From positions 502,956 to 566,955 of the forward strand of contig NZ_RZOY02000001.1 of the NCBI RefSeq assembly GCF_004022705.2: a DNA stretch of 64,000 nucleotides, given 5' to 3'. The stretch comes from Mesorhizobium sp. M2D.F.Ca.ET.226.01.1.1. Its GTDB lineage: Bacteria > Pseudomonadota > Alphaproteobacteria > Rhizobiales > Rhizobiaceae. The first letter of the stretch is position 1, and each line of letters opens with the position of its first letter. The notes beneath the pieces were generated by a model, which was given only the letters and a program-made list of their open reading frames with translations, was not told the DNA's origin and searched no databases. This document shows, piece by piece, positions 19,282 to 28,073 of the stretch. The position numbers were made by a program, and so were the translations under genes.

Positions 19282-21150
19282 CTACTGGACGAGCACCGAG
19301 CGTCCGCAGCTCGCGCCGGTCACGCGCACATCCGCCTCGCCGACATGGACGCCAAGTGCCCCAAGCACGTTGTAGACCAGGTCGTCGACCGGCGCCGTCA
19401 CGCCGTTGAGCAGCGTCGTCACCGCCGGCTTCACCGCGCCGAGCAGGGCGGTCACGTCGATGCCAAGCCCCAGCGCGTTGACCGACAGCGACAGATTGTT
19501 GACCAGCGATGTCGTCAGCGACTGCGTCAGGTTCTTCGTCGACGCCGTCTTGATCGTCTTGTTGGCGATGTCGGCGGCGTTGTAGGTCAGGGTGGTCGGC
19601 GCCATGTTGGTGGCGGCGAAGGCCGACTGTCCGTTGATCTGCAATAGGTTGAGGTTGATCAGGAGCAGCTTGAGGCTGACATCCGCGATCTCAGCGTCCG
19701 AGAAGGACTGCGGCTTGGTGAAGTCGGCGAACCCGCTGGCGCTGCTGTTGGCGAGATGGGCCGCGACCACACCAGGTTGCGCCGCGATCGAGACCTTGAT
19801 GCTGGAGGGACCGGTCGGGCAGCTGATATCGGTCAGCTTGGCCTCCGCATAGGCGACTTCGACATTGAGCGGCAGGTTGACGGCAAGCAGATTGATGCCG
19901 CTGCCGAGATTGGAATTGCCAAGCGTGACGCTGGCGTTGAGCTTGATGCGGGTCTGCGCCGTGCGCACCACGGTGCCGGCTTCTCCCACCGCCAGCCAGG
20001 CCGAGTTCTGCATCGGCTCGCCGATGGCGACGGCAAGCGTCGTCGATGCCAGCCCCGGTATGGTGGCGCCGAGATTGACAGCTACCTGGTTCGTGCCGTT
20101 GGCCAGAGCGGCCGCCGCGGTGAGCATGCTGAGCGCGCTGGCCGTCACGTTGAGGCCGGCCGGCTTTTGTCCGATGCCGAGATCGCCGACGGAGCCGAGA
20201 TCGATGAGGGTGGTGAGCGGAATCTTGACGGTGTTGGTGGCGCTGGAAGCCATGGTCTGCAGGGCGATCTTGGCCGTGTGGTCCAGTCCCGGGACGTTGG
20301 CCATGGCGGTGGCGATCTGGCCGACCGTTGCCTTGGAGGCAAGCACGTCGGAATAGCTCACACCGGTCAGGTGCAATTGCGTCGCCAGCGCATCGCTGAA
20401 CGAGAGAACGTCGACATCGGCCGACACCAGCGAATTGTAATCCATCACGCTGAGCGAGATGTTGCCGCCGAGAAGGCCGCCGAGAAGCGCGTTGAGAATG
20501 CCGCCATTGAGGCTGGCAAGCCGCGAGCCGACCGAAAAGGCCGCTTGCGGCTGCGCGCTGGCGATCGCTGTCGTGCCGAGGGTGGGCGGCGCCATGATCG
20601 AGCCGGCGAAATAGAGCGTACCCTGCTTCTTCAGCGACACCTGCACGGCATTGTAGGGCAGCTTGCCCGCCTCGAACCGGCTGCCGGCGGCAATGGTGCT
20701 GACGCCCGTGTAGCGCCCCGGCACGATCTGGACGACCGCCTTGCTGGCGGTTGGCGCGACGGTGGTACCTTGTTGCTGCACGGCGACCGAGGTGATGCCA
20801 TTGTCGGCGAGCGTCGTCAGCACCGCCTGCTGGGCATTGGTGATGTTCGAAGCGGCGGTGATGGCGGCAAGGTCGACAATCGACTGCGCGGCGCGGCGCT
20901 CGTTGTAAAGTGAACCTTCGTCGATCGCGAAGGCGGTCAGCGCCAGCGCAACCGGCGTGCATAGCGCCGTCATCACGGCAAAATTCGCGCTACGGTCGGC
21001 GAGCAACCTCCGCGTCTCCGACACGAAAGCAATTCCAGGAAAAGTGCGAAGCGGTTTTCCGTCCGGAATTGCGTCACCGAAAACCGATGGAGCGGTTTGG
21101 CGTTTCCGGGAAACGATGAACCGCTCTAGCCCCCCCTTGATGGGCATCAT
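19282..21150 (-). CDS. TadG-like Flp pilus-associated protein with repeat-encoded N-terminus
   Basis: Up to 622 aa. The recognisable TadG-type start is RRLLADRSANFAVMTAL, which leads into one N-terminal membrane segment (residues about 58-75 of the long form). A large, mostly Ala/Thr/Val-rich exported domain follows. Two starts are possible. ATG 21150 overlaps the TGA of tadE (ATGA) with GGAGG just upstream, favouring coupling; the first 42 residues would then be encoded by a dispersed repeat. GTG 21024 gives a conventional TadG N-terminus but has a poor ribosome-binding site. I list the coupled start. No other tad genes are in the window. Role in pilus assembly is inferred from the family. 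Confidence 0.72.
   Translation of the reverse strand: MMPIKGGLERFIVSRKRQTAPSVFGDAIPDGKPLRTFPGIAFVSETRRLLADRSANFAVMTALCTPVALALTAFAIDEGSLYNERRAAQSIVDLAAITAASNITNAQQAVLTTLADNGITSVAVQQQGTTVAPTASKAVVQIVPGRYTGVSTIAAGSRFEAGKLPYNAVQVSLKKQGTLYFAGSIMAPPTLGTTAIASAQPQAAFSVGSRLASLNGGILNALLGGLLGGNISLSVMDYNSLVSADVDVLSFSDALATQLHLTGVSYSDVLASKATVGQIATAMANVPGLDHTAKIALQTMASSATNTVKIPLTTLIDLGSVGDLGIGQKPAGLNVTASALSMLTAAAALANGTNQVAVNLGATIPGLASTTLAVAIGEPMQNSAWLAVGEAGTVVRTAQTRIKLNASVTLGNSNLGSGINLLAVNLPLNVEVAYAEAKLTDISCPTGPSSIKVSIAAQPGVVAAHLANSSASGFADFTKPQSFSDAEIADVSLKLLLINLNLLQINGQSAFAATNMAPTTLTYNAADIANKTIKTASTKNLTQSLTTSLVNNLSLSVNALGLGIDVTALLGAVKPAVTTLLNGVTAPVDDLVYNVLGALGVHVGEADVRVTGASCGRSVLVQ
21034..21126. repeat. 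Dispersed palindromic repeat inside the tadE-tadG junction
   Basis: About 93 bases with the AGCGGTTTTCCGTCCGGAAT core that I recognise as a frequent intergenic repeat of Mesorhizobium-type genomes. One half forms a hairpin: AGCGGTT at 21091-21097 with AACCGCT at 21119-21125, plus inner CGTTTC/GAAACG. It lies within the open frame of the TadG-like gene without introducing a stop. Copy number cannot be checked here. Confidence 0.65.
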
Positions 21151-21593
21151 ATGCCTCCGACACGGATCGTCGACTGGCGCTGGATCGTCGTGCCCGGCAG
21201 CGGCAGCGTCTTGAACAGATTCCAGATCGGCAGGTTGCGCGCATCGTAGCTGACCGAGACGACGAACTGGCTGCCGTCGGCGGCGCTGTCCTGCGCGTTG
21301 ACGGTCAGCTTGTTCGCATCGACGAAGGGATAGCCCGAGACGTCGTGCGCGATGAAATCGGTGACCAGCGCCTGCCGCTCGGTCTGGTTGAGGCCGGCGA
21401 TCGCCGTGCGCGCCGCGTCGGCGGCGATCTGCTGCACCGAATGGCTGGCGCCGAAATAAATACCGTATGCAACCATTCCGAGCAGAAGCAGGATGAAGAT
21501 CGGCGCCAGCATGGCGAATTCGATCGCTGACGTGCCCGCGGCGTCAGCCCGGAAACGAGACCAAAAAACGGGGAGTTTTCGGTTCTTCAGCAT
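21147..21593 (-). CDS. TadE-like pilus assembly protein
   Basis: 148-aa single-pass membrane protein with the TadE signature near the N-terminus (GTSAIEFAMLAPIFILLLLGMV, about residues 16-37; the conserved Glu is present). It has an exported C-terminal part. Start taken at ATG 21593, since the extra 41 residues of the longer frame are not family-like. The stop overlaps the following TadG-type start. Pseudopilin-like role in Flp-type pili is family knowledge; here the pair stands alone. Confidence 0.85.
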   Translation of the reverse strand: MLKNRKLPVFWSRFRADAAGTSAIEFAMLAPIFILLLLGMVAYGIYFGASHSVQQIAADAARTAIAGLNQTERQALVTDFIAHDVSGYPFVDANKLTVNAQDSAADGSQFVVSVSYDARNLPIWNLFKTLPLPGTTIQRQSTIRVGGI

Positions 21594-21737
21594 GGTTCGG
21601 AGAATGCCAAAACCTGCCTGCAAAAACAGAAAACGCCTCGAACAACCGGCAGGTGTGCCAAGTTGAAAGTCAACTATAAACATTAGCGACTGCTGATTTA
21701 GCGTGATGACGCTCACTTTGCGTCAAGCAGGCAATGG

Positions 21738-21766
21738 TTGAAATAAGATTTCGCTCTGTCTAGTCT
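21738..21766 (+). promoter_or_regulatory. Predicted promoter of the peptide ABC transporter operon
   Basis: TTGAAA at 21738-21743, a 17-base spacer and TAGTCT at 21761-21766, about 120 bases before the oppA start in the region divergent from tadE. The match to a sigma-70 type promoter is fair; no operator is visible. Confidence 0.45.
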
Positions 21767-21887
21767 CCTGCCACCAGTCGTCGGAAGGAACCGGCGGCAC
21801 GCCTGAAACGGGGCTGTTTCAACGGTTCCGCGGCGTCAACACTTAAGAAGGCGCGGCTGAGGGGCTGCGCCGACCGGGAGAGACTTC

Positions 21888-23480
21888 ATGCTGAAAAACA
21901 TGCTGAAGGCGACGGCGTTCGCCACCACCTTGGCACTGTCCACGGGTGCCTTTTACACGCATGCGCTTGCCGAGACCGTTTACAACCGCGGCGCCGCGGC
22001 CGAGGCGGAGACGGTCGATCCGCACAAGACGTCGACGACCTACGAAGCCGATATCATACGCGACCTGTTCCAGGGCCTGGTCATGCATGACCAGAAGACG
22101 AACCTCATTCCGGGCGCCGCCGAAAGCTGGACAGTGTCCGACGACGGCACCGTCTACACCTTCAAGCTGCGCAAGGACGGCCTCTGGTCGGACGGCAGCC
22201 CGGTGACGGCGGACGACTTCGTCTATTCGTTCCATCGTCTGGAAGATCCGGCAACCGCTGCGGAATATGCCTCGATGCTCTATCCGGTGAAGGGCGCCGA
22301 GGATTTCAACACCAAGAAAGGCAAGGCAGAGGACATGGGCGTGAAGGCGATCGACGCCAACACGCTTGAAGTCACGCTGAAGGCTCCGACGCCCTACTTC
22401 CTGGAGATGCTGACCCACCAGGCGACCTATCCGGTCAACAAGGCTTCCATGGACAAACTCGGCGCCGACTGGATCAAGCCGGGCAAGCTGGTTTCGAACG
22501 GCGCCTACACGCTGGCGGAGTGGGTTCCCAACGACCATATGAAATTGGTCAAGAACCCGAAGTTCTGGGACGCCGCGAGCGTCAAGCTCGACGTGGTCAA
22601 CTACATCCCGACCGAGGATCGTTCGTCGGCGATGAAGCGCTTCGAGGCTGGCGAACTCGACAGCTATGGTGACCTGCCGACCGAACAGCTCGCCGATCTC
22701 AAAACCAAATTCGGTGATCAGGTCCGCGTCGGGCCATATCTCGGCACCTATTATTTTGCGATCAAGACCGACAAGGCGCCTTGGGATAATGTCGAGCTGC
22801 GCAACGCCATCTCGATGGCGATCGATCGCGACTTCCTCGCCGAGAAGGTCTGGCAGAACTCCATGCTGCCCGGCTATTCGATGGTGCCTCCGGGCATCGA
22901 AGGCTACACGCCGGCACTGGCCAAATACGCCGACATGCCGCAGATCGACCGCGAGGACGCGGCCAAGAAGATCCTGGAGAAGCTTGGCTACACGCCCGAG
23001 CATCCGCTGAAGATGGAGATCCGCTACAACACCTCGGAAAACCATAAGAACACGGCGGTCGCCATCCAGGAACAGCTGAAGCCGCTCGGCGTCGAGGTGA
23101 CGCTGCTCAACACCGACACCAAGACCCACTATGCCTTCCTCGAGCAGAAGGGCAACTACGACGTGGCTCGCGCCGCCTGGATCGCCGACTACAAGGATCC
23201 CGAGACCTTCCTCGGCATCTCGCGCAAGGCGAGCGGCAACAACTACTCGAACTACAACAGCCCGGCCTACGAAGCCGCGATGGACAAGGCTGCCGCCGCC
23301 GGCGGCAAGCCGGAAGAGCGCATGAAGGACCTCGCCGCAGCCGAGCGCATCCTGGTCGACGACGTCGGCGAGATCCCGCTTCTCTACTACAGCTACCACG
23401 ACATCGTTTCCTCGAAGCTGCATGGCTTCGACGACAATGTGATGGACATTCATCCGTCCCGCTTCATCTCCAAGGACTGA
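21888..23480 (+). CDS. oppA: Oligopeptide ABC transporter substrate-binding protein
   Basis: 530-aa periplasmic binding protein of the SBP_bac_5 family. Signal peptide at residues 1-29, ending ALA. It is followed by the family's early motif GAAAEAETVDPHKTSTTYEA and the ligand-site region EAGELDSYGDLPTEQL. GGGAGAG lies upstream of the ATG. A strong GC hairpin follows before oppB. Closest in type to OppA/MppA; peptides are the likely ligands, though members of this family also carry other solutes. Confidence 0.9.
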   Translation: MLKNMLKATAFATTLALSTGAFYTHALAETVYNRGAAAEAETVDPHKTSTTYEADIIRDLFQGLVMHDQKTNLIPGAAESWTVSDDGTVYTFKLRKDGLWSDGSPVTADDFVYSFHRLEDPATAAEYASMLYPVKGAEDFNTKKGKAEDMGVKAIDANTLEVTLKAPTPYFLEMLTHQATYPVNKASMDKLGADWIKPGKLVSNGAYTLAEWVPNDHMKLVKNPKFWDAASVKLDVVNYIPTEDRSSAMKRFEAGELDSYGDLPTEQLADLKTKFGDQVRVGPYLGTYYFAIKTDKAPWDNVELRNAISMAIDRDFLAEKVWQNSMLPGYSMVPPGIEGYTPALAKYADMPQIDREDAAKKILEKLGYTPEHPLKMEIRYNTSENHKNTAVAIQEQLKPLGVEVTLLNTDTKTHYAFLEQKGNYDVARAAWIADYKDPETFLGISRKASGNNYSNYNSPAYEAAMDKAAAAGGKPEERMKDLAAAERILVDDVGEIPLLYYSYHDIVSSKLHGFDDNVMDIHPSRFISKD

Positions 23481-23493
23481 CAAGCAACCTTGG

Positions 23494-23533
23494 CCGTGCC
23501 GCCGCTCCCCCTTTTTGGGAGCGGCGGTCACGG
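23494..23533 (+). other. Long intercistronic hairpin between oppA and oppB
   Basis: CCGCCGCTCCC at 23499-23509 pairs perfectly with GGGAGCGGCGG at 23517-23527. The stem extends by CCGTG/CACGG past a one-base bulge. The T-run lies in the loop, not after the stem, so this is not a classical terminator. Likely to protect oppA mRNA or reduce read-through into oppB. Confidence 0.65.
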
Positions 23534-23656
23534 TCTGTCGTCGTGCCGGGCCGAAAGTCGGGTTGGATTTTCGAGTGCCCCGGTGCGAAGATCAGAGATG
23601 CCAGCGCGCCACGATCCCGTCTGGAGAGTTGCCGCCCTGGCTGAAGCGGGGCGCCG

Positions 23657-24580
23657 ATGCTGCGTTATGTCTTCCGGCGGCTGTTGACCGCCATCCCGAC
23701 GCTATTCGTCATCGTGACGGTGGCGTTCTTCCTGATTCGAGTCGCGCCGGGCGGTCCGTTCAACCAGGAGCGGGGCCTGAGCCCCGAGATCAGGGCCAAT
23801 CTCGAAGCCCAGTTCGGCCTCAACGATCCGCTCTGGCTGCAATATGTCCACTATCTCGGCAATCTTTTGCGCGGCAGTTTCGGCCCGAGCTACAACCTGC
23901 CCGACTTCACCGTCACGGAACTGTTCGCCAAGGGCCTGCCGATCTCGGTGCAGATCGGCACGTCGGCGCTGGTTCTGGCGCTGCTGTTGGGCTCCGTCCT
24001 CGGCACTATCGCGGCGCTCAACCAGAACAGAATAGCCGACTATTCGGTGATCGCCTTGGCCACCGCCGGCAGCACCATCCCGACCTTCGTCATCGCGCCG
24101 GTGATCCAGCTTGTCTTCGGGCTGTCCTGGAAGCTGTTGCCGATCGGCGGCTGGGGTGACGGCGCCTTGATCAACAAGGTCGGCCCGGTGCTGACGCTCG
24201 CCTTGCCGCAGATCGCCATCGTCGCCCGCCTGATGCGCGGCTCGATGATCGAGAGCCTGCGCTCGCACCACATCCGCACTGCCCGCGCGCTCGGCCTCTC
24301 CGATTGGTCGGTGGTGGTCAAGCACGCGCTGCGCGGCGCCGTCCTGCCGATCGTCTCCTTCACCGGTCCGGCGGCGGCGGCGCTGCTCACCGGCTCGATC
24401 ATCGTCGAGACCATCTTCTCCATCCCCGGGGTCGGCCGCTATTTCGTCGATGCCGCGCTCAACCGCGACTACACGCTGGTCATGGGAACCGTGGTGGTGA
24501 TCGCGCTCTTCACCATCGTCTTCAACCTGATCGTCGATCTTCTCTATGCGGTCGTTGATCCGAGGGTGCGCTATGACTGA
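23657..24580 (+). CDS. oppB: Peptide ABC transporter permease
   Basis: 307-aa inner-membrane permease with six hydrophobic segments. It has the characteristic N-terminus LRYVFRRLLTAIPTLFVIVT and the ATPase-contact loop IRTARALGLSDWSVVVKHAL, with the conserved E-A-A-like pattern. Lies 176 bases after oppA, beyond the hairpin. Its final codons overlap the oppC start (TATGACTGA). Confidence 0.94.
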   Translation: MLRYVFRRLLTAIPTLFVIVTVAFFLIRVAPGGPFNQERGLSPEIRANLEAQFGLNDPLWLQYVHYLGNLLRGSFGPSYNLPDFTVTELFAKGLPISVQIGTSALVLALLLGSVLGTIAALNQNRIADYSVIALATAGSTIPTFVIAPVIQLVFGLSWKLLPIGGWGDGALINKVGPVLTLALPQIAIVARLMRGSMIESLRSHHIRTARALGLSDWSVVVKHALRGAVLPIVSFTGPAAAALLTGSIIVETIFSIPGVGRYFVDAALNRDYTLVMGTVVVIALFTIVFNLIVDLLYAVVDPRVRYD

Positions 24581-25697
24581 TCTCGCCGTTGCCGTGCCCG
24601 AGCCTATCGCCGGCCGTTCGCTCTGGGGCAATGCCTGGGCGCGGCTGAAGCGCAACCGCGCCGCCATGTTCAGCCTCTATTACCTGGCTTTCATCTCCGC
24701 CATCAGCGTGTTCGGCCCAATGGTCGTGCCGCATGAATACACCGCCATCTACGGCGACTATGTGCGTATGCCGCCGAGCCTGTCGGCCTATCCGAAGCCC
24801 GACATGATCCAGGGCGCGCTCACCGATGCCATCAAGCGCATGCGCGCCGATATCAAGGAATGGCACCAGGACGGCAACCGCGTCATCGTCACCGTTACTT
24901 CGACCAAGCCGATCGACGACCGCAACATCCGCTATCTCGACCGTTCAGACGCTTTCGATGACACCAGGATCGAGAACAAGTCGGCCGACGGGCTCGAAGT
25001 GACGATGAGCTCGGCCATCAAGCAGCAATATTTCTACTTCGGCACCGACAACACCGGACGCGACCTGCTTTCGCGAACACTGATGGCCGGGCGTATATCC
25101 CTGGCTATCGGCCTGCTTGCCGGCGTCGTCGCCGGCGTCATCGGCGTCATCTACGGCGCGACCGCTGGGTTTGCCGGCGGCCGGGTCGACGAGGTGATGA
25201 TGCGTATCGTCGACGTGCTCTATTCGCTGCCCTTCATCTTCTTCGTCATCATGCTGGTGGTGTTCTTCGGCCGCAACTTCGTGCTGATGTTTCTGGCGGT
25301 GGGTGCGGTGCTGTGGCTCGACATGGCCCGCATCGTGCGCGGCCAGGCCTTGTCGATCCGCAGGCAGGAATATGTCCAGGCCGCCGAAGCCATGGGCGTC
25401 GGCCAGCGCGGCATTCTGCTGCGCCATGTCATCCCCAACCTGCTTGGCCCAGTCGTGATCTACATGACGCTCTTGGTGCCGCAGGTGATCATCCTGGAGA
25501 GCTTCCTCTCATTCCTCGGTCTCGGCGTGCAGGAGCCGATGACCAGCTGGGGCGTGCTGATCTCGGTCGGCGCCAAGAACATCGGCTACGCCAACTGGCT
25601 GCTTTTGTTCCCGGCTTTCTTCCTCGTCTCGACGCTGTTCGCCCTGAATTTCGTCGGCGACGGCCTGCGCGACGCGCTTGATCCGAAGGACCGCTGA
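24573..25697 (+). CDS. oppC: Peptide ABC transporter permease with long periplasmic insertion
   Basis: 374-aa permease. The first membrane segment (AAMFSLYYLAFISAISVFGP) is followed by an extra hydrophilic region of about 110 residues (roughly 55-160) and then the core with GTDNTGRDLLSRTLMAGRIS and YVQAAEAMGVGQRGILLRHVIPN. Ordinary OppC is about 300 aa; the insertion resembles the longer OppC-type proteins of alphaproteobacteria. Start at ATG 24573 overlaps the end of oppB. Confidence 0.93.
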   Translation: MTDLAVAVPEPIAGRSLWGNAWARLKRNRAAMFSLYYLAFISAISVFGPMVVPHEYTAIYGDYVRMPPSLSAYPKPDMIQGALTDAIKRMRADIKEWHQDGNRVIVTVTSTKPIDDRNIRYLDRSDAFDDTRIENKSADGLEVTMSSAIKQQYFYFGTDNTGRDLLSRTLMAGRISLAIGLLAGVVAGVIGVIYGATAGFAGGRVDEVMMRIVDVLYSLPFIFFVIMLVVFFGRNFVLMFLAVGAVLWLDMARIVRGQALSIRRQEYVQAAEAMGVGQRGILLRHVIPNLLGPVVIYMTLLVPQVIILESFLSFLGLGVQEPMTSWGVLISVGAKNIGYANWLLLFPAFFLVSTLFALNFVGDGLRDALDPKDR

Positions 25698-25698
25698 C

Positions 25699-27315
<1,617 letters not shown>

Positions 27316-27343
27316 AGTCGGGCGAGCCCAAACCGGGATCGGC

Positions 27344-27673
27344 TCACTGCGCGGAGGCGCACCTCTGCTTCCGCGCCGCGACGATCGCCTGCTGCTGTTG
27401 CTGCAGCCGTTCGATCTTCGCCGTTTCGCGGTTGGCTACCGCCGTCTTCACCCGCTCCCCGCCGAGCAGCCATGTCGGCAGGCTGGTCTTGGCGACCTTG
27501 CCGCGGGCGATCGCGGTGCGCGAAATGTCGGTGGCGGTGTCGCCGAGCTCGCTGTTGAGCTCGGCGCAGCTCATCTTGTCGTATTTCGCCGCGCTGATCG
27601 ACGCAGTGGTCGATGAACAGCCTGCCGTCAGAAGCAGCGTCACGATCGAAATGAGGGTGAGCGTGAACTTCAT
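27344..27673 (-). CDS. Small lipoprotein of unknown function
   Basis: 109-aa predicted lipoprotein. A short signal sequence (MKFTLTLISIVTLLLTAGC) ends in the lipobox LTAGC with the acylated Cys at residue 19. The mature part is helical, contains SCAELNSELGDTATDI and a Gln-rich stretch (LQQQQQAIVAARKQRC), and has two further Cys residues. Similar SCAEL-type small lipoproteins are widespread in rhizobia, without known function. Convergent with the ABC operon and divergent from the sensor kinase gene. The start at 27673 is chosen for the signal peptide; the frame stays open far upstream but that part is not signal-like. Confidence 0.72.
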   Translation of the reverse strand: MKFTLTLISIVTLLLTAGCSSTTASISAAKYDKMSCAELNSELGDTATDISRTAIARGKVAKTSLPTWLLGGERVKTAVANRETAKIERLQQQQQAIVAARKQRCASAQ

Positions 27674-28073
27674 TCTCTTGTGCAGAGCTCCGCTGATCAT
27701 GTGCTGCGTTGAACAGAACGCCATTAGGTCAAAGTAAGGGCCGGCTGTCGAGCACAATGGGCGGCCGCGGCCGTTCCAGCGACCCTGAAAGGTTAATGCG
27801 GGAAGGTGGGCGAAGCCATCAGTAACCGTCGGCCCGATGCTCGAGATGCGCGTTGCAACCAGCGCAATTCTGCGAAGAATATGTAACGGAATTCCGCAAG
27901 AAGTTACGTAAAAGCAAAGACTTAGATCGGATTGATGATTCTGCAAAACCTTAACCGTCTTGGGCCGCCCATCACCTTGCGCCATCCGCCCGCTGCCGAT
28001 GGCTGGTGCGCAGGCTCTTTAGACCTCGGATAGGTTTTGCCGATATTTTTCTGAGAAAGGGAGCAGGAACGTC
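27674..28073. other. 400-base intergenic region between lipoprotein and sensor kinase
   Basis: Divergent intergenic region that must hold both promoters. It is more AT-rich than its surroundings at 27860-27960. I see a 10-base perfect palindrome CGGAATTCCG at 27887-27896, flanked by GTAAC at 27883-27887 and GTTAC at 27902-27906. I see no convincing -35/-10 pair and no gene. Confidence 0.4.

Noticed and set aside
21843..23531. 562-codon open frame antisense to oppA
   Set aside because: Mirror frame; would also run through the oppA promoter side and the hairpin.
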